From: Taenia hydatigena | Taxonomy: Eukaryota > Platyhelminthes > Cestoda > Cyclophyllidea > Taeniidae | Direction of reading: 5' to 3' | NCBI GenBank assembly: GCA_036345935.2 | Contig: JADWOT020001714.1 | Location: 210,268 to 274,267, forward strand | DNA length: 64,000 nt | Shown here: one piece after another, positions 1-11,700 of the stretch | Layout of the letters: each line of letters starts with the position of its first letter | Position numbering within the stretch: the stretch's first letter is position 1 | The notes under the pieces: generated by a model | Seen by the model: only the letters and a program-made list of their open reading frames with translations | Told to the model about the DNA's origin: nothing | The model's database searches: none | Translations under genes and position numbers: made by a program

Positions 1-1440
1 AAATATTTACTAATAATTGCGTGATCACGTTTCCTGTCCGGACAATCAACCACCGAAATCGCTACCTGTCAGAAGGCAAATAATGCACCTATTCGACACC
101 GTGTGCACATGACGACCCCAGCCACTTTCCACAACCCGACAATACGCTTATCACCATCACCTCATGTACATCGGTGAACAAATGGCTACCCGATCCTTTT
201 TCAAGCTACCGCGTGGAGGCTTAACAATTTCACTATCTCAGGGTCCTTAAAACCAGAAAATTGCAGTCAAATACAGCTATCTTAGAATCCAAAAAAAATG
301 GAACTATCTTATTTCTCCGAAATAGATCAAATTCAGCAGTCGACAATCTCTTGCACCACATCGAGCTTACCAGTTTTGTTGTCCACATAGCCAAACGGCA
401 AGACCCAAAAATGCACGCGAATCAACATTAGTGGCGTCTAACCTGATTGCAACATGGGCGATACAACTTAATCCACAAGATAATACTAATACAGCTCCAT
501 GAACAGCACCCGAAATGCTAATCTCTTTCTTGGGAACTGTAAAACGAATCGCCGTGGACCATAACTTCTGACGTTTCATGAGGCTATTCAAAAGTGCTAA
601 CAGCTAGCAACACTCGTACCCTTGAATAGTGACCAATATGGTGCCATGCACCCACTCACCTTGCTTCTGAGGACGAGTGACCCACCTCAACTATTGCTAT
701 TGCGTTGTCCTTAGGTAGCATGTGCCATAAGTGCAATCCCGATTCCTTACTGACATTTTCGGCTTAGGCGGAGCGAAACACGAAGGAGAGGGTTCAAGTG
801 GTTAAGAAGATGATGCGGACAACAAAAATGTGCGTTTGGATACCCAGGCAAGTCTTCGTGATGCTAAAAACATTTAGTTGATTTAGTTAATCACACGATC
901 ATTTATGACCATGAAATTATGCGATACTATAAGGAAGGTCAGTGCACGCATTGTTCTACTGTAGTTGTGGGGATACTTGAAATCATTATCACTATTCACT
1001 GGATCGATTCGCTCTACCTTTGGCAAGGAGGCAGTTTGGTTTTGTTGTCAGCGATTGCGCGCAAGTCTTGGAAAAGAGGTTAAAGTGGGTGGTAATAATG
1101 CAATAAATAAAAATGCGTAAGGTCTCTGTCTCTGCAAATTGCAGGTCAGTTATGGGTTAAAGGTAATACCCAACCCAATGTAACGACATAGCAAACAACC
1201 AATTAATTTAAAGGCAACGTTATCGCACCTTATAAAACCTAAAGGCTAAAACAATTTACGAACTTTAATTAATACGACAGAAAAGAAGCCGAACAATGAA
1301 TGCAGAGAAGTAAAAATCACAAAGTAACACAAAAAAACGTGGATTCAAATCACCTTCTGGCGTGGGTAGACGCCACTTACAGGTAAGCTGCAGCTACCCT
1401 CGCAGGTCTACTGACCCACTGGCATCACGTGCGTGCGTGA
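1..1440. other. No gene seen; AT-rich unique sequence
   Basis: No open frame here exceeds 75 codons and none has a recognisable motif or a plausible start and splice context. The stretch contains short A/T runs, but no tandem repeat or duplicate of another part of the window that I could see. Confidence 0.5.
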
Positions 1441-2130
1441 TTTTATTTTATGATGGTGATTGTTGGCTACCAGTTGCGGTGACGGCGAAGAAACATAGAT
1501 GAATCAGTGGGTGGGCAGCAACGAAAGGAAATGAACGGGTAAGCCAGCTAATAAGTGGACCACTCGTTGAAAAATGGTGAGTGGATGGGTAAAGAAGATT
1601 GATGGTTGTGCAAACGCAGGCAAGCCAAAATATTCATTGAGGAAGAACATGTGTTCGGTGTGAGAAGTGATGACGTCGGAGGAAAAAAGTAATGTGGAGG
1701 AGTGGTTCAGTGGGATTAGAGATGGATGACGAAGAGTGAATGGTTGGCGGCGGATAAAAAGGGAGAAAATAGGTTGCATTAAACGACGTCGTACTGTTCT
1801 GCGCTGCGAAATGGTAGCTGGCTGATTGACTGAATGGTTGGGTAGGTGGGTATGCTTAACATGCCTGGTTCTAGATGTCACTCTATAGCCGCTGGATGGT
1901 CTAGTGATGATGAGGCGTAGGTGAGTTATTGCACGTAACACGGCAATGTGTCTTGCATATCATCTCTTATATCCACTAATATTTGGGGATGCTGGTGCCT
2001 GTGATATAATTGTGAGTGCAGGTGCGTAGAGGAGGCGCAATATTTCATTCTCTAATAGCAGATAGGAATGTCTAGGTGGATAAGGTGGGAGTGCGGCTGT
2101 AGCGGTAATAGCGGTGGTGGTGAAGAATGT
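1440..2130. repeat. G-rich, TGG/GGATG-rich low-complexity tract
   Basis: The plus strand is strongly enriched in G and in degenerate units such as GGTGGG, TGGATG and GTGAGTGG. This depletes stop codons on the minus strand and gives a 145-codon open frame at 1504-1941 (-) rich in His, Pro, Ser and Leu, which I treat as a composition artefact rather than a gene. The tract is too irregular to call a clean microsatellite. Confidence 0.45.
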
Positions 2131-2223
2131 GATTGACAGAGCTGCAGATAGTCCCAGGTGTGGGAAGCAGTATGCTGTAGTATGGATTGTTTTGAGTGGA
2201 CCGGAAGAAGTTAGTGCTGGGAG

Positions 2224-2297
2224 TTTGATTGGCTCAGTCAGTAAAGCTCAGTAGTCCGATCTCGGTAGTGCGGGTTCGAGCTCCACGTCAGCCGACG
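2224..2297 (+). repeat. tRNA-Lys-like sequence (SINE head or tRNA pseudogene)
   Basis: The stretch has a polymerase III A-box-like segment (TTGGCTCAGTCAGTAAAG, 2229-2246) and, about 25 bases on, a B-box-like segment (GGGTTCGAGCTCCACG, 2272-2287). The spacing and the bases around the B box match the T-arm of tRNA-Lys genes best (GGGTTCGAGCCCCACG). I cannot fold a clean anticodon stem or acceptor stem, so this is not a functional tRNA. It is either a decayed tRNA or the head of a tRNA-derived SINE whose body would run to the right. No second full copy was noticed in this window. Confidence 0.5.
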
Positions 2298-2299
2298 TG

Positions 2300-3820
2300 G
2301 AATAGACTAAATGCTTTCATTGAGATGGTGTAGCTCTGATCGCGGTTGTTCTCACTGATTTACATTGTCTCTGCCATCGGCACATGATAGCGCATTCATC
2401 AGTGCTGCTGTTTACTGTTCCACCTTGCAATCATCGCCAAACAGGTGGGCGTAGCAAGATATCAGGTGCACAACGCCGTCGGGTAAGGCTTCCAATTAGC
2501 CGACATTTGACAATATTCATAATGGTTAGTGGCGAGACAAGTTGGCAGCATGGACAATAGCATGATACGGCGTGGACGAAGTGTACGAGATCTGGCCCGT
2601 TGGAACACTTCATGTTTAGAAAATGTTTGTCGTTTGATGTGTTGCTCTATCTTTCATGTTTTGCAAAAGTTTCATTTTTGTATGCGGTGGTCGACTTTTA
2701 GCGCTCTCATTGTCTGTTATATTAAGGTGGTTCCTAAGGATATCATTGAGTTTGTTGAGTGATGGGTGAGCGAATAGGTAGATGGCCTTAACAGTGAATT
2801 TTGCTTATCAGCATTGCGTGCGACCTTAGCTTGGATGCACACGTGCTGCATTGCGTGGACGAGATGAGGAAATTTTTCAATTCTCGCTGAACATTACTGG
2901 CAAATGTCTGGGTAAGCAGATGCATTGGTATGTTGCATCGCTCATAATTTGCCAAAGTAGTCCAAGCTATGATAGAAGTAAAAGGCGATTTCGCAGGAGT
3001 GAGCAAATCCTTACAAACTGTAGAATGCTTCTTCGCTTATGCGAAGCGATAATTCACGGTCCAAAATAAGCCGGTACAAAGGAAATGTATATAGCTTTGT
3101 AAACTGGAAGGCAGCCCTCCCAACGATGATCTGATTCTGCAGATTATGAAAGTGAGCAGCGTCTAGGTGACTTTTGGTCTGTCACGTAAAAAAATCTATC
3201 AGTGCCCCACGGCCTTACAACAGGGGTTGGATGGTCTCCCTCCTGTCCGCATTGCAATTTAGCTTTTAGCAACTACGGTCAGCAGAACTTATTAATGTTG
3301 CACCCTATGGACTCGAGAATATCTTTGATGTGGGTGTCTTTCCTTAGTAGCTTACTACCGGCGTCAAGTGGACCTCCCCTTCCTTATGTGGCATTTGCGT
3401 GCCAAAACCCTGACTTGGTGGATGCCAATTAAAATGCTAATCTCGCCATGCAACTGCTACTGAGCACTGATTCAGTAGCGAGGATGGTTTACCTTAGAAT
3501 CCAGAATTAAGGCTGGCGACGGCACTGAGGTGATGCATGGACTAATAAAATTACACCATTAACTGTTTGGCTAACTCCAGTCCAAAAGAGGACCACAGAT
3601 AGCGTGCATTTAATAACCACTGTAAGAGCTGCGTTTTGAATGCACACTACTCACTATTCCATTATTTTATGGAAGTAGTGAGTCAAATCAGAAAGCTAAA
3701 CATCTCGATCAGTGGATCAATATTTATTTTGAAATCAGACAGCTGACGTCATTGAGAATAAGTCAATGATTTTAAAATTTCGGTCAGCGCACTGCCATTC
3801 TAATTCCTCACTCTGAGAGA
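2300..3820. other. No gene supported
   Basis: Only short open frames (60-77 codons) that overlap one another on both strands, without recognisable motifs. The segment is not a copy of any block found elsewhere in the window as far as I can see. Confidence 0.45.
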
Positions 3821-3821
3821 A

Positions 3822-4623
3822 ATGAGATTGTCTCAAAACTGGAAATTGGTTTTCTTGATACTTACTGCCATCAGCTGCATCTACATAATCTTCTATGATA
3901 TCTTACCGCTTCGGAGGAGCTACGTAGGCCGCAGTGCCCATGCAGGTTAGTGATCCTTCCTAACCACAGCAGTGGCCCCTGAATGCACATTTACAGGCTG
4001 GTTTAATGATTTGCTTAGAGTTGATTGCCATAGATGGGTCACCACTGGGAAACTACATATGCCTCCAAGAACAGGCGTATCTGTCTGAACGGCTGCCCAT
4101 TTTGCTGACCCCACCACGCCAGAACAGTCAATTCTGGTTACTCGGAGTGCAAAATGCTAGTTTAAGGTACAGCTTGGAGCACCTCACTTCGTTTGATGGT
4201 GAGGAACAATCCATGATGTACGTTTATGTGGGCATTGAAGATGTCCAGCTAATCAGCATAGTGAATAGCCGCTTCTTGTCACCATTCTTAGTCAACATTT
4301 ATCCAGCTTCCATTGAAGCGGCCCATCGATTCTTAGCATCATCACCGATTCCTGCCAATGCAAGTGTGAGGAGGCTGTTTGCAATGAAAGAGCTGCGAAT
4401 CCTAAGCTGGAATGGAATAAGTCTAAAACCGCTGGATGAACAAACTTGGGGTCTTCTTCAGCGTGCTATTTTTAAGGTCATAGAGCTACTGTCAAGCAGC
4501 ATTTTACTAAAGTGGTGGCTCCAAAGAGCACTGATGTCTCGAATCGTGGAATTCCTGGAAGACCAAAACATTTATTGCTCTCGAACGCAGATGATTTGTC
4601 CATCTGATTATGGGCACCTGTAA
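3822..4623 (+). CDS. Two-exon gene for a small signal-anchored membrane protein, unidentified
   Basis: Exon 1 (3822-3945) starts at an ATG and encodes a short polar N-terminus followed by a hydrophobic segment at residues 9-25 (LVFLILTAISCIYIIFY), typical of a type II signal anchor. A 73-base intron (3946-4018, GTTAGT donor, TTTGCTTAG acceptor) joins in frame to exon 2 (4019-4623, TAA stop), giving about 242 residues. The lumenal part has two N-glycosylation sequons (N87-A-S, N155-A-S) and three Cys near the ends. The layout resembles a Golgi glycosyltransferase or other type II glycoprotein, but I see no DxD or other catalytic motif and do not recognise the family. Exon 2 alone is open for 205 codons, which is unusual by chance here. 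Alternative: exon 2 may continue by splicing into the open stretch at about 4735-4930. The splice model is inferred from phase; the other nearby AG acceptors give the wrong frame. Confidence 0.4.
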
Positions 4624-7225
4624 TCATTAAAAAATGCTTCTGAAAACATCTGCATCACAGCACTTGTCAATGCATTACTTAAAGGTACCCAGCCGTAATT
4701 TTGATTAGAGCGCAGCAAACCCCATCGTTCAGAAACTGTTGATTGCTTGCATTATTCAAATGATTCGCTATCAAGAGCCAAATGGAAGAATTCTACTACT
4801 CGACCATTTCCAAAACACTGCTTCTCATATCCCTTTTTACGGTTTAATGGATTTAACTAAAGATGGGAACCCACAAAACTCAAGCAGGTCTCTTGTCTCT
4901 ATTGGTGCATTTATGAGAAAATTTTTGTGATGAAACAGATGTTCAATCGCAAAAGCCTGGTACTTTTTGAGGTGCAGATAATTAGGACTTTAACAAGGAG
5001 ATCATTATTGCCGAAACTAAGGAACTTGACCCAATGGTGATCATCTAAAGTACTTAAGGCGATTTAGTACGTTTCATTGCAAAATGAGGAAAATGCGGAT
5101 GAACGGAGAGCATTAGTCAAGGAATAAGTACCTTCGGATACGAAACCATTTTATGTTTACATATATGAATACATGCATCTAAAAAGGAAAAAACTTTGAA
5201 ATACGGTTTATGCTCATTTATTGGTCCAATTTTCATGCTTAAAATAAGGCAAATAGCAAGATTGTTATCGATATTTGTACTGCTCTGAGACAGTTCTAAG
5301 CCAAAGGTTTAATTTAGAGTGGATTCTAGAGCAGGATCTTCCTTAACGCGTTTACAATATCGTAAAAATCCGAACTCTATAGACACAGATGTTGACAACG
5401 AGGTCAAACAGTTGGTTAGTTTATGCAATCATTGATGGTAAGGTCTTTTAAGACCATGAAAATAGTTTCGGAATGCAATGAAACTAAGAGGCGAGATGTA
5501 GCCCTAAATTAGAGGGTCTAGAGACTCTACAAGTGAATATCGGATGGTAGCATTTCTAGTTGATAATAAGGGCACATTTTTGGGTGAAGCCTCCGGAAGT
5601 TAGGTTGGTTATAGTATCAAAATTTAGCAACTTTGTATGACACATATGGCAGGGAATGTAGTCTCGTTCCTTAGTTATATGACAAAAATTGATCTCTTGT
5701 CAAAATGTGTTGACTATTGGTTGGATCGCCTTCCAACTCGGATGGTATTGTTACTCAGGGACATTCGTCACAGTGCATTCTTCAACTAAAATTGCAGCTG
5801 TGATGGCATTGTAATGCCTAGAACCAAAGATAATCCATGCATGGATGTATGCGTTAGTAGAAATGACCGATTGTGTCATCCTCGTGAAATATCCTGGAGC
5901 ATAAAGGTGCGTTGGTTGTAGAAAGTCGTTTTAACCTCAGCGTTATTTCCACAAATGATGGCAGTGCCGCCAGAAGGTAGTGATTTAGCTTTGACGAAAC
6001 GGATGCTGAATGATGCCAATTGTCAATGTTCATTTGCTAAACAAACGTCTCTTTTTTGCCCATTTCCCATCATAGTTGAAAACAAAACAGTCTCATTTTG
6101 TAATTCGTGAAAGCAGTCATGTAAAGACGCAAACAGAAAAAAATTAATGGATGAAGTGTGCGACGCCAATGGCTCTTGAGTTTATTAGGAGGTACTCAAG
6201 GAGGTAATTTCATCTAAAAAGGGATTTGAACAAGCATGTACAGCATCTAGTCAGTTGAGATGGTGGATTCATCTTAGCAAATGCAGCGATGTCACTGGGA
6301 TAAAGCGTACTTGCAGTTTCAAAGTGCAACCAAGACAGATACGAAACTATTGGCCTGTGAGCATTTGCCAGTAAAGTTTAGCCACCTCACACGCTACAAA
6401 TGGACCTAAGGTGGTCCAATTCCACCGTTAGTGCTAATTTATTAATTTATTCAAAATGGAGCTAAGAGGCCACATTGAAAACACTTGAACTTGTAATCAA
6501 CAAATCAAATTCCATCTCTGGAGCTGTAGACTTTGTTATAAATTTCTCGAATAAGAAATAATTGTCAACATGCTAGAATTGCGCTTTTAACTATTCAAAA
6601 CTTTAGTCACGTCGACAAAACCTTTAAGCCCATAAACCCAACATGGAAGTCTTTACACGGCAGTCTCTGCAAAGCTTTCAAAATTTGTAAAGCTGCAGAC
6701 GGGAACTGATCTGTTAGTGACATCGTACACAGGAATATTAATAAGTCAGCATCTCAACTACTACTAGCAATGCAGTACAAATGGCTTTTGACCAAACTTA
6801 AAGTTATCTGTTGGCAAAAGCCGGCATCTTTTTGATCAGACTGAAGGATAAAACGAGTAACTGCCACATTAGCGGCCTTAGTAAAGCTATTTGCCTGTCC
6901 AACTATTTATCTAGTCCAAAGTCCACTTTAGTAATGCTATCATAAAACAACAGCCAGTGACTAATTCGCGCATATATCAAAACCAAACAGATTGTTTTAG
7001 CTTTTGGTTATCAGCAGAAACCAAGCGACAGTACCCAAAGCATCACACACCAGATTAAGTTTTGTTGACAGAGCTGCATGCAGAATCAAGTTGCTAGAGA
7101 GCTGCCGAGATAGCCATCAATGCCACTAAAATCAAGGTAACTAAATGGTAGTCAAACATACAAATGAATCAGATTGCCACTATAACAAAAATCTGCACAG
7201 CAAGGCGCAATAATAGCCGTTCTAC
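4624..7225. other. No gene supported; AT-rich intergenic or intronic sequence
   Basis: The stretch 4735-4930 (+) is open (about 63 codons), is preceded by a TTCAG acceptor-like site and could be a further exon of the upstream gene. From 5000 to 7225 I see no frame over 60 codons with any supporting signal. It reads as ordinary AT-rich non-coding DNA. Confidence 0.4.
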
Positions 7226-7612
7226 ATGACAAAGGCTACATTAAATGTTTCCTTTACAAAACCCGTCATTAATTTACAACAAAATGAACATTTGCCTGTT
7301 CTCTCAGAACAGGACACACTGATAAAAATAACGCACAAACTTCTGCGCATTCTACTGTCTAGTATGCTCGACTGTTACGGTCGGTTGGTCCACTCCCTTT
7401 TATTTTCATTATTCACAATGACGGAGTATAACGTCAACGATGGTGTAACATGGCCTAGTACAGCGCAGAGCACTATTTCTACCCCTTTTGTCCTCGAGCA
7501 ACTTAGCTACTCGCAAAAATGTGCACGAGAGCAAATCGAGCACCTCCAGAGCCATATAACGGCAAGTTCCCTGCCACAACCCAGATCCTCCTTTGTTTTC
7601 TCAAGACCCTAG
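7226..7612 (+). CDS. Open frame of 128 codons, unidentified, possibly chance
   Basis: An ATG-initiated frame rich in Ser, Thr, Gln and Leu with no recognisable domain. It contains a moderately hydrophobic stretch around residues 40-65. A frame of this length is expected a few times by chance in 64 kb at this base composition, so I give it low weight. No duplicate of it occurs in the window, which removes the comparative support available for other segments. Confidence 0.15.
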   Translation: MTKATLNVSFTKPVINLQQNEHLPVLSEQDTLIKITHKLLRILLSSMLDCYGRLVHSLLFSLFTMTEYNVNDGVTWPSTAQSTISTPFVLEQLSYSQKCAREQIEHLQSHITASSLPQPRSSFVFSRP

Positions 7613-7778
7613 CAGAGGCAACCAAACACTTTCAGCTCTTAGACCCAGTCTGAGCTGCACCGATGTTCACCATACAAGGCAAGAACCGAAAACGTTAGCA
7701 TTCAGAGTTGCTGGCTTTCAAAGCCTTACCATTGGGTCTCTTCTCACTTATCTTGCCCTATGCGATAAACCTTGTTAA

Positions 7779-8406
7779 AATTATGTAACAGCTTATATAT
7801 AGCACATTGCTTGCACAAAACCGCTTTCATTTGTTACACAGCTGCCACCAAACTTTTTCCTGCTTGTAGCAATTTATGTCATCGACTAACTATCCCGCCC
7901 GTACTATTGTTATGCTGGTGAGGGCACGCCTCCATCCGCGCCACCTGACAGCGCACTATGCGTGCCCTTCTGTATGAACAATTAAATAGGCTATGATTCC
8001 ATTTTAAGGAACATAAGTTTGCAGTCTAAAAGCACCCTTGATTGGAATCAGTCCGAGCTACCCAGGACTCTGTTTCACCACCAAAGGTTGATGCAAGTTT
8101 TTGCTGCTTTAACAGATTATTTAGCTCCATCACGCTTTAGTGTGTGTGAGGACTGAGTGCCACTCTCCTTGACCTTACAGCCAGGTCCTTTTCTGGCTTT
8201 TAGGTGCTGGATCCACGATCAGTCTATATAATAGTATAAAAGGTGATGTTGAAGTGTTGACAAACCGAGAATGAGATTCCGACTTGACGTGCGATTCGCT
8301 TCTGCTTAGTCAACCAACATAGAGGAGACTGTAAAACGTGTAGAGATCCAGTCACTGCTCTAATCTTCCATCACAAATCCAAACCACATTGTTTATTCGT
8401 GTGTAA
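7779..8406. other. No gene seen
   Basis: Mixed-composition sequence with no supported frame, repeat or RNA motif. Confidence 0.4.
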
Positions 8407-8721
8407 ATGAATAGGAACTTCTATGCATGGCTGTCTAGTGATGACTACCACAATCGGTATAACAGAGGTCGCTTGGCATCTAGCTTGCGGGCTGCTCAAA
8501 TTGGTAGAAGGGAGTGGAAATCAGCATTTGATCAAATTCCAGCATATTTTGTCAGATTCTTGCTGACTGCTGACTGGGCTGTCTTAAGTAATGATCCAGA
8601 TCATCACTGGCGAGTATCGACCATCACATTGCGACTATGCTTGAACGATAAAAGCAGAAGACCAATCTATGGGAGGCAGTCAGTGTTGTTGAAAGAAAAA
8701 AGCCTTTGCAATGGTCTCTGA
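8407..8721 (+). CDS. Small open frame of 104 codons, unidentified
   Basis: ATG-initiated, ending TGA. The product would be basic and soluble, rich in Arg, Ser, Tyr and Trp, with no signal peptide and no motif I recognise. The amino-acid composition is plausible for a real protein, but there is no splice signal, homologue or duplicated copy in the window to support it. Confidence 0.2.
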   Translation: MNRNFYAWLSSDDYHNRYNRGRLASSLRAAQIGRREWKSAFDQIPAYFVRFLLTADWAVLSNDPDHHWRVSTITLRLCLNDKSRRPIYGRQSVLLKEKSLCNGL

Positions 8722-11700
8722 TCATATAAACGTAAAAATGAGCCTCTCTGAGATATGTTTTGATTCTCCGAAAATAATAGCTGTGCATTAAGGTACGAAA
8801 GGCTCCTCATCAATGCATAAATATTTATTGCAGCCAAACAAGACACTACCTTTAACACACAAAATTAAAGTCAAAAACTGCTACATTGGTTAGAGATCAA
8901 ATGTAGCTGAACGAATTCTTGAGCCTGAGTTAGTGGCCGATTGATAAAGCTGTCGTTTTGCCGTTCCAAAAGAGAGACTCTTCCTGCACACCAACGCAGC
9001 AAATGTAGATCCACTACAAGTCACTTGTTATGCCCTATTGTAAGCGAGATATCCTACACTTCATGCTGCTTTAGCTCAAAACACACCAATTTGTCAACAT
9101 CAACAGCCTGCTTCTCATTGGAGCCATGGGATGATTGGGAGATGTGAGGGTTGATGAAGTCGAAATTGGCAAACAGTTCATTAATCTTCTTGGCTGTCAG
9201 TCCAACCCATGCCGGATCCTTGCAATTTGGTGAGCATGAATAGAACAGTGATCTGTAGATTTTAAGGATTGCGGTAGAGATTGTCTAATTGTAAGTTATT
9301 TCATGCAATCAACCAGTGTCTATTTAGGTGGAGGCTAGTCGGAGGACCCATTGGCTGGTGTATCAACACAAATGGCTTACGGTGAAATCACCTCAGTCCA
9401 TGTCTTTTGCGTGGCAATATTACCTCATGGAAGGGGTTATTCCACGAACACATAGGGTATCCTTTTGGCCACGACTAGGTGCAATAAGCTGAATGAGCTG
9501 AAAGAGGTCAGTAGGAAACGCTTGGAACGCTATTCGCAAGTTCGTGTCGCAACTTTTAAGACCGAACTGCAGAGATTAAAGGTACTTTGTTAATGGATCG
9601 ACGCAAGGCACGAATCACATCACTAATTATTGCTTACATATCGGCTTTGTAGGGCTAGCCGATAGTTATTGGAAAATACTAGAACTACTTAAGTTTGTTG
9701 GTAGAAATTCGGTAGAACAAAATCGTAAGGCAATATTTGCCCTTACCTTGAATCATTGAACACTTGATCAGTTACCTCGCAAATTTTTATCACAGATATG
9801 GTTCGTCAGCGGGCGAGTGAAATGGTGACAGATCAACTGGCATTTGGTTTAAGCGCGACTTAGCTGGATTAGTACCTTGGCCAGATTTTCCGTTTTCTCG
9901 AGCTAATTCGAGAAAGAGAAATGCAACATCGCTAATGTGAGTAAGCCTTAAATTAATATGCCTTTCTACTTTACCAATTTTACTTTATATTTGCTTGTGT
10001 TTAGAGTAAAATGAGAAGACGAGGCTTTGAACACCTTGCGATTTGGATAAACCAATTCTTCTAAGAGCTGCAAATAAAACACGCAAAGTCATTTTTGGAC
10101 TTGAAAGCTGTTTTTGTATTACTAGAAGAAGCTAAATGTTCAAAAGGGTGATTGACGTTGGCAAATGCCTTCTCAGTTAAGAGAGCACTGATTGTAAAAA
10201 TAGAGCGAAATAATGGGAGGGATTTGTGGAATGATCGCTTGCATACTTGATACATGGCCCATCAAAGCAAACTTATCGCAGAAGTGGAGAACTCTACAAT
10301 CAATGGTAGGTCATTGTAAGGAATTTCAAAGCAGAAAATGCGCAAAAAATCAAAGCCATGCTCTCATCATCATCATCATCGAGACAGTCCTAACTAATTT
10401 TAGATATCTGGATACCGCCGAGACAGTCGTGGGTGCCACATGCGCAGCGGTTTCTCAGTCGCATTTGAGGTAAAACAATTGGTAGCAAGATTGCTGACAA
10501 TTGGGAGGTAAATGTTGTCCAACGTACAAATGAGGGTAAAGTCGCGATCCTCCCCGATGTGAAAGGCCGTTTTTAGAAATGTTGAAGATGTAGATAGTAG
10601 TTCTCTTGTCGCTCAGGTAGAATTGAATGCACGGCATTGTGATCGCTGGAAAAACAAATCCACGGGGATATGGGAAGATGGTCTTAGCTTGCAACCCTTA
10701 CATCCTCCCTCCGCACGCTCTTTGTGGTTGTGGACCTTGAGTTGAGGTGTGAAGTTACATGAGAATACTAGAATGCCAATCATTTATTCTCATTGGAATA
10801 TTTCATTCATTATTTCGTCAGGTGTACTGAAGAAGGTGGCTCCGCTTTTCGTGGAGTCTATCTCCTTATTTATGTCGCCTGACAAATGTGGCTTTGGTCG
10901 GTCACATGTCCCAGGTCTAACTAGAAGCTGCGCATGGCATAAAGGCGTTCAATACCACAGATGATATCACAATCATATAATCATGCACGTAGAGTTCGCT
11001 TTAGCGCAGAACCAAGACTACAGTCCGCGAATTCAAGAACTTTGCTACAAGTTGGCAAGAAACAGTGACTGATCCTCCGCTTGGACGACTTGCACGAGAA
11101 AGTAGTGCTCTTGAAAGGCACAGTGATTGGCAAAACCAAACTGCAAGTAAAAGCGTTTTAATCGCCACGCCATTGTCGTGGTAGGCTTGTCATCTCCTCG
11201 CGAACGGACTGAGACCTACGAATCGGCCGTGAACTAAAAATCTGCTAGAGTTTGAAGGTTGACAATGATTTTGCCCTTGTGTGCTTGTCATTTCTGCACA
11301 AAGTGCGCTATTTTGTGCTTTCGATGCGCGTATGCATGTGCAAGTGCTTTGTTTAGCCAGAATATACTGTATTTGCCGATAATACGCTTTTATTCATCAT
11401 TATATACGAGCTGTTTTGAGCAATATAAAGTGGGTTTAAATTAGGCCTAATGCAGCTGATTGTATATAAAGTCCCTGAAAACATCCGGGCCAAAACAAGG
11501 GAGGGGTTCTGCTTTTATGATGACTATTTCTGCACAGCAAGGTCTGGGAGCTTTAGGTCAAAGCCATGGGATAAGGAGAAGAGTGGCATGTGCTAATGAT
11601 AGGAAGCAAGAACAATTTTGTACTGCCTTTAAATATAGGATGGCAAAGTTAAAAGTATTTCCCACTCCCGCCAACAACTTTTGCAGCTTACGCAGCCCGG

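Noticed and set aside
1504..1941. 145-codon minus-strand open frame
   Set aside because: Lies in a G-rich low-complexity tract that depletes stop codons on the minus strand; His/Ser/Pro/Leu-biased, no motif.
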